A stretch of DNA of 40,708 nt. It comes from Zygnema cylindricum. Its lineage: Eukaryota > Streptophyta > Zygnematophyceae > Zygnematales > Zygnemataceae. The notes beneath the pieces were generated by a model. It was not told the origin of the DNA. It saw only the letters and a list, made by a program, of their open reading frames with translations, and made no database searches. The position numbers were made by a program, and so were the translations under genes. Shown here piece after piece: positions 10,004 through 21,999 of this stretch (position 1 is the stretch's first letter; each line of letters starts with the position of its first letter). The DNA lies in assembly GCA_037447655.1 (NCBI GenBank), contig JBBHKE010001469.1:454880-495587 (forward strand), read 5' to 3'.

Positions 10004-11190
10004 AACTGATTGTACGGAAGGCACTTTTGAAGCGCGCCGGCATGCAAATCGTACCCGAATGTCGGCGCACTCCAAAAGACGACTTTTGGCGTCGCTCGCC
10101 CAGAAGTCGAAACGTGGCACAAAATGAACGAAGGATGTTAGGTCGGCGCCGACCAGCTCGGCGTTTTGGACTTTTTCATATTTACTTTTAGCAGATTCTA
10201 AAGATCCTTTGCACGCGCAAAAGCAGCGACAGGAATGGTCCTTAGGGATATTGTAATCAGCCGTACACACGTACATAAATGTATATGGCCACGTGTGGAT
10301 TCTGATGAAAGTACAACCGAAGTTTTCGTACTTGTAGCGGGCACAGTATTGTCAGGATCTCTAATATGCTATTTTGTCGTTTGTGTCCATGTGCTTCAGA
10401 TGAAACAGAAATGTCACGAGTTGTCGCACGTGTGGTCGCGCGAATGGTGCATTTCAGGCATTATACAGTTAAGTGACAGACAAAGTAGAAAGGAAAAAGT
10501 TACAAACAAAACCCATAGGCGACAAATTATTTCCAATTTGAATCGACCAATCGTGTGATTTGCTTCGAAGTTACGCTTAGGACCTCTTAAAAAATATTAA
10601 ATTGTTTCTGAACGTTAACGATTGCCCATTTTGTGACCGTGTCAACGATCCAACGGACGATAGCTATTTCGGTTTGCCAGAAATTTGACGATTCGGTGAA
10701 CTTGCAGAAAATATTTGTTTCGTCGCACGAGCGGTCGCAAGTCTATCGCAAGGAAGCGTCGCTCCTCGCCAGTGTCGCCCAAGTGGGCGCATTGTCGCCT
10801 CGTTGCCAGATTGAAGCGGCGTGGGACCACTTTGCCTTTGCCGCAAAATGTACGGATGACTTTTGACGTGGCATTAGGCCTACGAGCTTGACTCTTTATA
10901 GAAACAGTACCTCTCAAAAAGCTACCATGTCGATTCACCAATTTCGCTGGATGTCTGAGCAATGTACGGAATATGGGAACGGACTGACAACAAAAACGTT
11001 ACGTGACCCCTTGTTGTTGCACTAAAAGAAATTCCGAATCGGCGCGATGTGTATCGGTAGCCTCTTCCCGATATCTAATGTGTCTTTTTTGACTTACCAG
11101 TATTCGAACATCAATTTCGTACTCTATATGCCCGTTTTTGTATTCCGTACTGAAACTTCATACTCCAAACGTAGAAAAAAACTTCAAACC
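10004..11190. promoter_or_regulatory. Conserved upstream block of the coiled-coil gene, unit A copy
   Basis: About 1.2 kb, relatively GC-rich, is conserved at 18303-19490 and 27586-28955, always just 5' of the coiled-coil gene start. Landmarks are actgattgtacggaaggca, gaatgtcggcgcactcc, gtcggygccgaccag, gccacgtgt, gtcgcacgtgtgg, gattgaagcggcgtgggacc and tgtctgagcaatgtacggaa. Several ACGTGGC/GCCACGT motifs occur. The block has frameshifts between copies in every frame I checked, so it is probably non-coding. A regulatory role is inferred from position only. Confidence 0.6.
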
Positions 11191-11194
11191 CCTT

Positions 11195-13385
11195 CCCTTC
11201 CCTGTTTCGGTTTCAGTTGCAGTTTCAGTTCCAGTTTAAGTCTTACTTTTATTTTCTGTTTCAGTTTCGGTTTTTGTCCTAGCTACAGTTTCTGTTTCGG
11301 CTTCGTTTGCAGCTTTCGTTTTATTTGCAGTTTCAGATTCAGTTTTGTTTTAGTTATCGTATTAGTTTCTGTTTCAGTTTGGTTTCTGTTTCAGTTGCAG
11401 TTGCAGTTTTTATGTTTTAGTTCCATTTAATATTTCAGTTTTATTTGCCGTTTCAGTTTTTTTTCTGTTCCAGTTCCTGTTCCAGTCTTTGTTTCAGTTT
11501 CACTTAATGTTCCTGTTCAATTTTCTGTTTCAGTTTCAGTTTTTGTTTTAGTTACAGTCCTGTTTTGTTTGAGTCGCAGTTTCTGCTTTCAATTTCAATT
11601 TCTTTTTCAATTTCAGTTTTTTTTTTTGTTGCAGTTTTTGTTTTACTTCCGTTTTTGTTTAGTTTCAGGTTTGCATTCAATTTCTGTTACAGTTCCAGTT
11701 CCAGTTTCAGTTCACTATTTGTTTCAGATTTCGTTTTGGTTTCTTTTATAGTTTTTAGTGTTTTTTCTTCAGGTTCAGTTTCAGTTTTTGTTTCTGTTGC
11801 AGTTCCTATCTCAGTTCCGGTTTTTGTTTCGCTTAGTTGCAGTTTCTGTTTCTGTCTTGTTGCGGTTTCAGTTTGGGTTTCTGTTTCAGTTTTTGTTCCA
11901 GTTTCAATGACAGTGTATACGCCATTTTCTGTTCCAGTTTTAGATCCAGTTTCAGGTTTTATTTCGGTTGTTTCTGTTTCTGTTCCAGTTAATTTCCAGT
12001 TCCGTTTTTTCTTCTATTACAGTTTTTCTTCTTTTTGTTCCAGTTCTGTTTCAAGTACTGTTTTTGTTCCAGTTTCAAGTCCTGATTCAGTTTCAGTTCA
12101 GTTCAGAGTTTGTTTTTCGTTCTGGTTTCGGTTTCACTTTTCTGTTTTTCTATGGATGCAGTTTCAGTTCCGTTTTCGATCCAGTATCTGTTTTTGTTTA
12201 AAAAGCAGTTTAAGTTGCAATTCCTGTGTCAGTTTTGGTTCCATTTCAGTTACCGTTTCTGTTTCATTTTTTCTTCCAGTTTCAGTTACAGTTTACTCAG
12301 TTTCGGTTTTGGTTCCAGTTCCAGTTCCAGTTCCAGTTTCGAGAGTTTAAGGTCCTGTTCCAGTTTTAGTTTCAGTTCCAGTTTCTCCGTCACTCTCAGT
12401 TTTTGTTTCGGTTCAGTTCCAGTTCAGTTTTTGTTTCAATTTCAGTTCCAGTTCCAATTCCCGCCAAGTGTCAGTTTTAGTTGCAGTACTGTGTCTACTT
12501 TTGTTTCAGTTTCAGTTATGGTTTCTGTTCCAGTGACAGTTTTCGTACTGTTCCACTTTTGGTTTCTGTTTCAGCATTCCTTTTTGTTTGAGTTCAGTCT
12601 CTCTTTTAGTTTCAGTTTCTGTTCAGTCTTAGTTGCTGTTGCTGTTGCAGTTTTGTTTCGGTTTTCAGTTTCTGTTTCTGTTTACGTTTCGTTTTCAGTT
12701 TCAGTGTTTCAGCTTCAGCCTAGTTTCTGTTTCAGCCTCAATTTTGTTGTTTTAGTTCCATTTCCTGTTTCCGTTTCAGTTTATGCTGCTGTTTCAGTTT
12801 CTGTTTCAGTATTTGTGTAATTGCAGTTTCATTTTTTGTCTCAGCTGGTGTTTCTGTCTCACTTTTATTTTCCAGTTTTTGTTGAAGTTTCAGTTTCTGC
12901 TTCAATTTCAGTTTGTTCACTTTCACCTACTTTTCCAGTTACTGAATTTGTTTCAGTTCCAGTTCCGGTTCCAATTCTCGTTCTAGTGTTGTTTCAGTTG
13001 CAGTTTCAGTTTTAGTTTTTTTGTTATCGTTCAGTTTCAGAATTTGTTTCCAGCTATCGTTCCAGTTGGAGTTCCTGCTGTATTTTTTTTTTCTGTTTAC
13101 TTTCAGTTCTTGTTTTGGCTTCAGTTTATGTTTGGCTTCAGTTTCAGTTGCTGTTTTAGTTCCTGTTGCAGTTCCAGTTCCAGCTACTCTTCAGTTTCAC
13201 TTATTGTTCAGGTCCTGTTTTTGTTCCGGTTCCAGTTCTCATTCAGTTTCAGTTACTGTTGCAGTTGCGGTTTTCGTTGAAGTTAGAGTTCCGGTTACAG
13301 TTTGTATTTGGATTTCTGTTTTTGTTCACAGTGTCAGTTTCTGTTTCAGTTTCTGTTTCCGTTTCGGTTTGTGGTCAGTTCCCTC
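11195..13385. repeat. Degenerate CAGTTT/CAGTTC hexamer array, unit B
   Basis: Same hexamer array as in unit A, about 2.2 kb, closest to unit C (long shared runs such as the region around 11565-11650 versus 19875-19960). It starts directly after ccccttcccttccctgttt. Open frames up to 261 codons are products of stop-free hexamers. Confidence 0.92.
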
Positions 13386-13394
13386 TTAATGAAC

Positions 13395-13475
13395 TAAATT
13401 GTTTCCCTCCCCTCCCTCCCCTCCCTCCCTCCCTCCCTCCCTCCCTCCCCCTCCCTCTCCCTCACTCTTACTCTT
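13395..13475. repeat. C/T tract (ccctccctccctccct)
   Basis: A near-perfect CCCT tetranucleotide run on plus, placed as in units A and C. Confidence 0.9.
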
Positions 13476-14880
13476 CCCTTCCATGAATTGTACCAATAAT
13501 ATTTTTCATCTTTTTCTTTAAACAAAATTTGAACTTCTTACCGACAATATTAACGACAATATAAAAAACAGAAACAGAAAAACATTAACAAAACTAAAAA
13601 ATGAATTTCTCCTTTAAAATGCAAAAAAAAATTATGACAAAGGGAATACACCGAAAAAAAAAAAAGGGCAAAAAGAAAAGTGAAAAATCGAAACCCAACA
13701 AGAAGGAAGCAAATGTCAAAGGTTCGTTTTTGTGGTTTTTTTTGGAATATAAGTTTTGTATTTAAAACATAACAAAATCAAAAAAGGCACAACAGAGATA
13801 TTTAGCATCTTAAATTATAACAAACTTTGGGCTTAAAAAAGTAAAATCAACGAGATTTGAGTGAAACTCGATACGTAACAAGAAGAAAAAACAATTACTG
13901 TTAAAAGTCATAATTTCAATCGGTAACTTTTTTCGGATTAAAATATTTCAATGGAAGGTTTAGACAACAAAAAAAAGTTTCTAAACTTGGTCGAGTACCA
14001 AAAACAAGAAAATATACGCAAAGAATAATTTATTGGAGTTAAAACCAAAATAATAAGATATTAAGTATAATAATGATAATAAGATATCAACTACAAAAAT
14101 TAATATGTCAACTCTAATAATAATAAGTTATCAACAATAATAACAATAAAATATAACCAATAATAATAATCAAAAATCAACTATAGTAATGATAAGCTAT
14201 CAACTATAATAATTAGATATCAACTATAACAATAAAAATTTAGCAACTATAATTGCAATAATAACTCCACAATAATTCGAGTTCCCAGTTTATAACAATA
14301 TGTAATATAGCTGTTGGAATTGTTTTGGAACAAACGGAAAAATTTGGAAGAAAAGAGAATCCTTTTTTTTCTTTATCTTTGCCTAAAAACATACACAATG
14401 GTGCAATTGTGTAATTTTAACATTTTGTTGGCATTAAATATTCCATATTATATCCATTAATAATCAATTACACAGACTTTACGATTCAAAGCATTTCACA
14501 AAAAATTAACAAAAAAAAAAGAAAAAAAATGAACGAATGCGTCACAAAGATCGGCAATTCAGTGAAACTTTTTGCAAAAAAGATGAAAAAAGTTGATTAA
14601 GAAGAAGAATTGCATTCCATTAAAAACACATTTTTAACAAAAAAAAAAAAAACATTAATCAGAAGTTTTCTATTCCGATCTGAAGTCCAATTCGTCACAA
14701 TTTATCCATTTCAAATGAATCTGTTGCACTTTGGAAGAAAAAAATGGGAAAAATGTAAAAAAGAAAATCATCAAACTAAAAATACTTTGGACTCAAATTG
14801 TCGCTTATTCAAACTAACTTTGAACATAAGGTCAAAAAAAAAAAAAATCCCAACTTGCAGCTTTTCGGGTTCATTTTGGA
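13476..14880. other. AT-rich part of unit B, no gene seen
   Basis: AT-rich DNA with tandem-like ataataataataagatatcaactat variants (14035-14240). It is homologous to 22010-23310. No exon is supported. Confidence 0.6.
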
Positions 14881-14899
14881 AAATCCTCTCCCATACAAA

Positions 14900-15230
14900 T
14901 TAATAGTATCGCCATCTCATAGCTCGCTTTTGTACATTTCTCGTCTCTTCTTTCACTTTTCTTCTCTCTTCTTTTTTTCCCCCTTTTTTTTCTTGTTCCT
15001 GTTCCGTGTTTTTCTTCAAGCTTCGGTTTTTTGTTTTTCCCTTCGTTTGCATTCGAGTTTTCTTCAGTTTCTTTCGTTTTTCTTCTGTTTTTGTTCGGTT
15101 TTTGTTTGCTGTTCCTCCATTTTCCTTTGTTTTTTTTCGCTTTTTCTTTGTTTTTTGTTTTGTTTTCTGACTCTCCAAATAGGCAACCTGTCGGACAATT
15201 GTAGTTAAATCATTCAAAAACTGCCTTAAG
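14900..15230 (-). other. Possible 3' exon of coiled-coil gene copy B (Lys-rich)
   Basis: On the minus strand a frame stays open to a TAA at 14900 and reads FLNDLTTIVRQVAYLESQ followed by a Lys/Glu-rich tail ending KRAMRWRYY. An acceptor-like TTGTCCGACAG precedes GTTGCCTATTTGG. It lies downstream of the coiled-coil gene and is homologous to 23330-23690. In copy C the same frame carries TAA, TGA and later TAG, so either this frame is not coding or copy C is damaged. The alternative frame (phase 2 entry) is short. Assignment to the gene is tentative. Confidence 0.3.
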
Positions 15231-15446
15231 TCCAAAATCATAAAAGTTAAAAAGTAAAGAATATATGGACAAAACAAATTTGAGCCTCGACAAAGTACAA
15301 TAGAGGATTATTACAAACTGAAGAATACTTAAAAAACAACAAATTCCAATTGTCACAGAAAATGACAAAATGAGAATTATTGGAAAGTAGAGAAAATACC
15401 AACAACAACAACACAAAAAAAACACCCAAAGATGAATAATCCATAC

Positions 15447-15558
15447 CTTGTAGTAATGGAAGAGTGGGAGAGGAGGAGAGGGAGAGTGCGAGATCGACAG
15501 AACTGGAGACCAAGAGAGGGAGATGGAGAGGAAGGGAAAGCAAGAGAGGGGAATCGAC
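15447..15558 (-). other. Possible further exon of coiled-coil gene copy B
   Basis: Bounded by CTATTTCAG acceptor and CTACAAG/GTATGG donor, 112 nt, with both boundaries kept in copy C at 23891-24002. Entered in phase 1 (matching the end of exon 4) it is open and Ser/Pro/Leu-rich. Because the sequence is C/T-rich, open frames occur by chance in two registers, so this may be intronic. Confidence 0.3.
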
Positions 15559-16382
15559 CTGAAATAGATGGTATAGTTCAAGTAAGATATAAGTCACATA
15601 ATGGGAGGGGAGGACAGGGAGGGTGCCAGATCAACAGAAAACAGGAGACGAAAAGAGGGAGAGGAGAGGGAGACGGAGAGGGAAAGGAAAAGAGAAAACC
15701 GATCTGAATTAGATAGCAAAGTAAAAAAATAAGTCACACCACAATTTGTATTCAAAATTTTTCTATGTCGAACGAAATCGGACGTCACCAACACAAAAAA
15801 ACTCGTACAAAGTAGTCAAAAGCAACACCAATAATCGTCGCAAAAACAAGTTCAAAGGAAAAAAGTCAACAGTGGAGAGGAATTTGCAAAAAGTAACCAT
15901 CTGTCAACAAAATAACGGTCAGTTTTCAAAAAGTGGTCAGTTTTCACATCGATTTTCAACATTTTTACAAAGACAAAAAACAAGAAAAAGATTTCCAATG
16001 GAACTATCGACAAATCCACACTTTTCACATTAGACTCCTCCAGATTCTAACCTCCTTAAAAGGAAAGATCCTTCCCCTCCCCATTACTCTCTGACTTCTA
16101 TACAACACCTTCCATCTTCCTCCACTTTTCCAAAACCACCAAAAAAAAAAAAAAAAAAACTAAACAAAAACTCTCATTCGAGTCATTTTTTTCTCTTCTC
16201 GGATCAAATCAACTCCAAAAATCTAAAATCATCGCATAATCTTCTTTTCCCTTCACATTTTTTCTACTTCCGAAAATCCCAATTCACATAATATAACTCC
16301 GTCATCCACATCTTCTCCAAACTCCTAAACTCCTAAAACACATCATTTTACCACCTTTGGTTCCGAGGCCTTTTATAGTTAC
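15559..16382. other. Region downstream of exon 4 in gene copy B, probably intronic
   Basis: In gene sense this holds poly-T, C/T tracts and a conserved tttgttgacag/atggttac acceptor-like site near 15895-15910. No exon is firmly placed. It is homologous to 24003-25477, but unit C has an extra 260 bp near 25170-25440 and a second copy of the 24345-24650 segment. Confidence 0.4.
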
Positions 16383-18032
16383 CTTGGAAAAAATCAGGAG
16401 AAGTATTTGAAGAAAATCTTCTCGAATGATTTTTCCACCCGTTTTGACGGCGGTAGTTTTCCACACCTGCAATAGTGTGGAGGAACCGAAACCCCAAATG
16501 CCTATGTCAGTTAGGTTACATTTATATCAAAACAAAAAAAAAAGCAAAAAAACAAGTCATATTAACCATCTCCCCCCATCTTCCCTTTCTCTCGCTCTCA
16601 CCCTCTCCCACTCTCTCGCCCTTTCTCACCTTCTCCTTGTAAACAAAAAATGAAACGAAAGGCTAATCCTTTACGTTTTTTTTCAGGAACAGAAATCTTA
16701 CCTTGCCTAATATTCGGCTGTAACATCATATTGGAGATGAACTCCTTCTCCTTTTCGATCTTCTCGATCTGTGTTCCGAATTCTTCTTTGTTCTTCTCAA
16801 AATCTTGTCTCTCTCTCTTCAGAATTTCATTTTTCTCCTCAAAATACTTTTCTCTTGAATGGAGTCTCTCCTTCTCCTCCTTCACCTCCTCTCTCTTCTT
16901 TTCCAATTTCTTCTTCCTCTCCTCAAGCCTCTTCCTCTCCTCTTCGATCAACTCCTGTTCCCTTTTCAGTCTTCTTTCAACATCATCCAAATGTCTATTC
17001 TCACTTTCCTCAAGTTCCATGTCTTTTTTCTTTACGACCTCCTCCACTTTTTGATTATTCGAAAACTCTTCTTTCTGACGATTGAATTTTGCTTCCTCTT
17101 TGCGGTAATACTCGAGCAACGAGCCGATGCTCTTCCACTCTTCGGCGATTTTTGTCTTTTCCGCCGCAATTTCCGGCTCCTCGTCGTTTTGCAAGAGAGT
17201 GAATTTGGTTTGCAGGTGTCCCATTTGTTGCTCCAATGCACTGTATCGATTTTGGCCAAAAGTCAACACATCGGTCAGCTGTCCGATTTTGCCTCGGAGG
17301 GAAGAAATCTGCGATAAAACCCAAAAAGTAAAATGGAAGGGAAAAAAGAAAGAGAGTTAGAAAAATGCAATAGGAAAACATCAGTAGAGAGAGGGAATAG
17401 AGAGAGGGAGAGACAAGCAGAAAGGAGAGCGGAAAAAGAGAGACAAAAAGAGAGAGAGAGAGAGGAGAGGGAGACAGAGAGAGGGAGAGAGATGAGAGAG
17501 GAGAAGATACAAACACAAAAATTCAACGAAAACAGAGGACATGAATTGGAAAACCTGAAAAAACACTGAAAAAAACTAAAAAAATACTGAAAAGGCCAAC
17601 AAGAAAGTTAATAAAAAATAAAAACAGAAATAAAACTAAAAAAAAGGCGAATGTTTGCCTACCACATCCGCGTCGTCGGGCGGCGGATTTGTCGCATCCG
17701 ACCACATCTGGAGGGGGGGAGGGGGGGAGGGGGAGGAAGAGGAATTGGGAGAGAGAGGGTGAGGGAGAGGCAAAAGGAAAGGGAGAGGAGGCAGAAAAAA
17801 AGGGAGAGGGAAAGGAGTTAGAGAGAGAACACAAAAACTGAAATTAAAAAAAAAAAAAACGAAGCATATAATTGGAGAAAAAAAACAGGTTTTTTTTTAT
17901 TATTAATTTGTAATTTAGCATCTTATGTTTTGCAGAAAATTAACATTCTGTTGTTAAATTGACATCTCGAATGTTTTCAGATCAGCCCATGCTTACCTTG
18001 TACTCCGTTTTCGACACGCCGAAGAACGCCAT
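16383..18032 (-). CDS. Coiled-coil protein of unknown function, copy B (four exons placed; 3' end unresolved)
   Basis: Exons on the minus strand: 18032-17997 (MAFFGVSKTEYK, GTAAGC donor); 17707-17663 (MWSDATNPPPDDADV); 17308-16702 (202 codons plus one base); 16466-16383 (84 nt, phase 1 in and out). All phases agree. Exon 3 begins ISSLRGKIGQLTDV, continues through FGQNRYSALEQQ, and residues about 95-217 are a highly charged Glu/Lys/Arg heptad-like segment (ERRLKREQELIEEERKRLEE type), a long coiled coil. There is no signal peptide or membrane segment. Compared with copy C, exon 3 has about nine amino-acid differences and more synonymous changes, so it looks constrained. I do not recognise the family; a structural or scaffold role is only a guess. 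Exon 4 gives VENYRRQNGWKNHS. The start is chosen because ATGGC, reading frame and donor recur in all three copies. Confidence 0.72.
17309..17662 (-). other. Intron 2 of gene copy B with sense-strand C/T tract
   Basis: GTAGGC donor and TTTTATCGCAG acceptor, 354 nt. The plus strand at 17378-17500 is GAGAGGGAGAGA-type sequence, which is C/T in the sense strand. The rest is A-poor in sense orientation, with poly-T runs. Confidence 0.7.
17708..17996 (-). other. Intron 1 of gene copy B with extended polypyrimidine tract
   Basis: GTAAGC donor to CCCCTCCAG acceptor, 289 nt. About 110 nt before the acceptor are almost pure C/T in sense. The same arrangement is kept in copies A and C. Confidence 0.75.
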
Positions 18033-18302
18033 GCCCTCTTGACGGGGAGAGGGAGGGGAAGGGAGAGGAGAGGAGAAGGAAAGGGAGAGGGAAAGTGGAG
18101 ACTTAGGAGGGAGGGAAAGGGAAGTCATTTTGAGAGAAGGTTGACAAGTCAGCGGCAGAAAGGGAAAGGAAGCGAAAGGGAGGGAGAAGGCGAGGAAGGA
18201 AGGAAACGGAGCAAGCCTGGGTCGTTTCCCGCCTCCCCTTGGGCTATATACCTTGGAGGGGAGAAAGCGGGGAAGGAAACGGAGGAGGGAGGCTCGAGAA
18301 CA

Positions 18303-19490
18303 CTAGAAACTGATTGTACGGAAGGCAGTTTTGAAGCGCGCCGGCATGCAAATCGTACCTGAATGTCGGCGCACTCCAAAAGACGACTTTTGGCGTCGTT
18401 AGCCCAAAAGTCGAAACGTGGCAGAAAATGAACGAAGGATGTTTGGTCGGTGCCGACCAGATTGTCTTTTTATACTTTCTACTATTTACTTTTTGCAGAT
18501 TCTACTGATCCTTCGCACGCGCAAAAACAACGACAAGAATGGTCCTTAGGGATTTTGTAATCAGGCGGACGCATGTAAATATGTGCAAATGCGCCACGTG
18601 TCGATTCCGATAAAACTAAAAATGAAGCTTTCGTACTTGTAGTCCGGCACAATATTGTCAGGATCTCCATGTGATATTTGCCGTTTATGTCCATGTGCTT
18701 CTGACGAAACAAAAATGTCACGAGTTGTCGCACGTGTGGTGGCGCGAATGGTGCTTTTCAGGCATTATACAGTTACGTGACAGACAAAATCGAAAGCAAA
18801 AAGTTACAAACAGAACCTATAGGCGACAAATTATTTCCAATTTGAATCAACCAATCGTGTGCTTTGCTTCAAAGTTACGCTTAGGACCTCTTAAGAAATG
18901 TTAACTTGTTTCTGAACGTCAATGATTTCACATTTGTGACCGTGACAACGATCCAACGGATGATAGCTATTTCGGTTTGCTAAAAATTTGACGATTCGGT
19001 GAACTTGCTGAAAATATTTGTTTCGTCGCACGAGAGGTCGCAATTCTATCGCACGGAAGCGTCGCTACTCGCTAATGTCGCCCAAGTGGCGCATTGTCGC
19101 CTCGTTGCCAGATTGAAGCGGTGTGGGACCACTTTTGCCCTCGCCTCAGAATTGAAGGATGACTTTTGACGTGGCATTCGGCCTGCGAGCTTGACGCTTT
19201 ATAGAAACAGTACCTCAAAAAGCTACCATGTCGATTCACCAATTTCGCTGGATGTCTGAGCAATGTACGGAATATGGGAACGGACTGACAACAAAAACGT
19301 TACGTGACCCCTTTGTTGCTTCACTAAAAGAAATACCAAATCGGAGCGATGTGTATCGATAGCCTCTTCCCGATATCTAATGTGTATTTTTTGACTTACC
19401 AGTATTCGAACATCAATTTCGTACCATATATGCCCGTTTTTGTATTCCGTACTGAAACGTCATATTCCAACGTAGAAAAATATTTCAAAC
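18303..19490. promoter_or_regulatory. Conserved upstream block, unit B copy
   Basis: Closest to the unit A block (10004-11190); differences are mostly substitutions and small indels. GCCACGT/ACGTGGC motifs occur at 18415, 18595 and 19158. Its place directly 5' of an apparently intact gene makes this copy the best candidate for a working promoter region. Confidence 0.6.
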
Positions 19491-19494
19491 CCCT

Positions 19495-21722
19495 TCCCTT
19501 CCCTGTTTTGGTTCCAGTTGCAGTATCAGTTCCAGTTTAAGTCTTACTTTTATTTTCTGTTTCAGTTTCGGTTTCTGTCCTAGCTTCAGTTTCTGGATCG
19601 GCTTCATTTGCAGCTTTAGTTTTATTTGCAGTTTCAAATTCAGTTTTGTTTTAGTTATCGTATTAGTTTCTGTTCCAGTTTCGGTTCGGTTTCTGTTTCA
19701 GTTGCAGTTGCAGATTTACGTTTTAGTTCCAGTTTTTATTTCAGATTTATTTTCTGTTTCAGTTTGTTTTGCTGTTCCAGTTCCAGTTCCAGTCTTTGTT
19801 TCAGTTTCACTCAATGTTCCTGTTCAGTTTTTTGTTTCAGTTTCAGTTTTTGTTTTAATTACAGTCCTGTTTTTGTTTGAGTCGCAGTTTCTGCTTTCAG
19901 TTTCATTTTCTTTTTCAATTTCAGTTTTTGTTTTTGTTGCAGTTTTTGTTTTACTTCCGTTTTTTGTTTAGATTCAGGTTTGCATTCAATTTCTGTTACA
20001 GTTTCAGTTTCAGTTTCAGTTCACTATTTGTTTCAGATTTCGTTTTGGTTTCTTTAACGGTTTTTTGTGTTTTTTCTTCAGGTGTAGTTGCAGTTGTTGT
20101 TTCAGTTTCTGTTTTTGTTTCTGTTGCAGTTCCTATCTCCGTTCCAGTTTTTGTTTCACTCAGTTGCAGTTTCTGTTTTTGTTTTGTTGCGGTTTCAGTT
20201 TGGGTTTCTGTTTCAGTTTTTGTTCTAGTTTCAATTACGGTGTATACGCCATTTTCTGTTCCAGTTTTAGATCCTGTTTCAGGTTTTATTTCGGTTGTTT
20301 CTGTTTCAGTTTTTGTCCAGTTCCGTTTTTTCTTCTGTTACAGTTTTTCTTCTTTTTGTTCCAGTTCTGTTTCAAGTACTGTTTTTGTTCCAGTTTCTAG
20401 TCCTGATTCAGTTTCAGCTCAGTTCAGAGTTTGTTTTTCGTTCTGGTTTCAGTTTCACTTTTCTGTTTTTCTACAGATGCAGTTTCAGTTCCGTTTTCGT
20501 TCCAGTTTCTGTTTTTGTTTACATTGCAGTTTAAGTTGCAGTTCCTGTGTCAGTTTTGGTTTCCATTTCAGTTACCGTTTCTGTTTTATTTTTTCTTCCA
20601 GTTTCAGTTACAGTTTACTCAGTTCCGATTTTGGTTACAGTCCCAGTTCCAGTTCTGGTTCCAATTTCGATAGTTTAAGGTCCTGTTCCGGTTTTAGGTT
20701 CAGTTCCAGTTTCTCCGTCACTCTCAGTTTTGTTTCAGTTCAGTTCCAGTTCAGTTTTTGTTCCAGTTTTGTTTTTGTTCCATTTCTGTTTTGTTTCAAT
20801 TTCAGTTCCAGTTCCAATTCCTGCCTCAGTTCCAGTTTTTTCATTGCAGGTCAGTTTTAGTTGCAGTTACTGCTTCTACTTTTGTTTCAGTTTCAGTCAT
20901 GGTTTCTGTTCCAGTTTTTTGTTTCTGTTCCAGTTACAGTTTTCTTGCTGTTCCACTTTTGGTTTCTGTTTCAGCATTCCTTTTGTTTGAGTTTCAGTTG
21001 CTGTTCATTCTTAGTTGTTGTTGCTGTTGCAGTTTTGTTTCAGTTTTCAGTCTGTTTATGTTTCAGTTTCAGTTCAGTGTTTCGGCTTCAGAATAGTTAT
21101 TTTTCCAGTCTCAATTTTGTTGTTTCGGTTCCATTTCCTGTTTCCGTTTCAGTTTATGCTGCTGTTTCAGTTTCTGTTTCAATATTTGTGTAATTGCAGT
21201 TTCATTCTGTCTCACTTTTATTTTCCAGTTTTTTGTTGAAGTTTCAGTTTTTGCTTCAATTTCAGTTTGTTCAGTTTCACGTTCTCTTCCAGTTACTGAA
21301 TCTGTTTCAGTTCCAGTTCCAGTTCCAGTTCCAATTCTCGTTCTAGTGTTGTTTCAGTTGCAGTTTCAGTTTAGTCTTTTTTATTATCGTTCAGTTTCAG
21401 TATTTGTTTTCAGCTTTTGTTCCAGTTGGAGTTCCTGTTCAGTTTTTGTTTCTGTTTACTTGCAGTTCTTGTTTTGGTTTCAGTTTATGTTTCGGTTGCT
21501 GTTTTAGTTCCTGCTGCAGTTCCAGTTCCAGTTATGCTTCAGTTTTGTTCAGGTCCTGTTTTTGTTCCAGTTCCAGTTCTCATTCAGTTTCAGTTACTGT
21601 TGCATTTGCGGTTTTCATTGAAGTTAGAGTTCCGGTTACAGTTTGTATGTTGATTTAAATTTGTGTTCACAGTGTCAGTTTCTGTTTCAGTTGCTGTTTC
21701 CGTTTCGGTTTGTGGTCAGTTG
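19495..21722. repeat. Degenerate CAGTTT/CAGTTC hexamer array, unit C
   Basis: About 2.2 kb, near-identical over long stretches to the unit B array, with indels in multiples other than six. The 327-codon open frame at 19877-20860 consists only of repeat translation and is rejected as a gene. Confidence 0.92.
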
Positions 21723-21739
21723 AAGGATTTGGATGCCCA

Positions 21740-21990
21740 ATAGAGCACCCCTCTCTCCCCTCCCTCCTCCTCTCTGCTACCTCCCTCCCCCTCCCCCTCC
21801 CTCCCCCTCTGTCACTTTTTCTCCCTCTCTCCACTTTTTCTCCCTCTCTCCACTTTTTCTCCCTCTCTCTCTTCCCTTCTACCTTATTGTTAAGAATCCT
21901 CGTACTCGCACATTGTTTCCCTCTTAATGAATTAAATTATTTCCTTCTTCTACCTCCCCTCTCTCCCTCCCCGCCCCACCTCTCCCTCTC
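21740..21990. repeat. C/T tract with 16-bp tandem (ctctccactttttctccc)
   Basis: Plus-strand C/T run, longer than in units A and B, with three tandem ctccactttttctccctct units at 21820-21875. Confidence 0.85.
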
Positions 21991-21999
21991 TCTTACTCT

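Noticed and set aside
10642-10962. 106-codon minus-strand frame in the upstream block, with partly similar frames at 19072-19263 and 28179-28625
   Set aside because: The three copies share short protein stretches only after frame changes, and the length is not kept, so coding constraint is not supported.
3141-21722. Hexamer arrays as interstitial telomere repeats
   Set aside because: CAGTTT/CAGTTC does not match TTAGGG, TTTAGGG, TTAGGC or related telomere units, and no G-rich strand is present.
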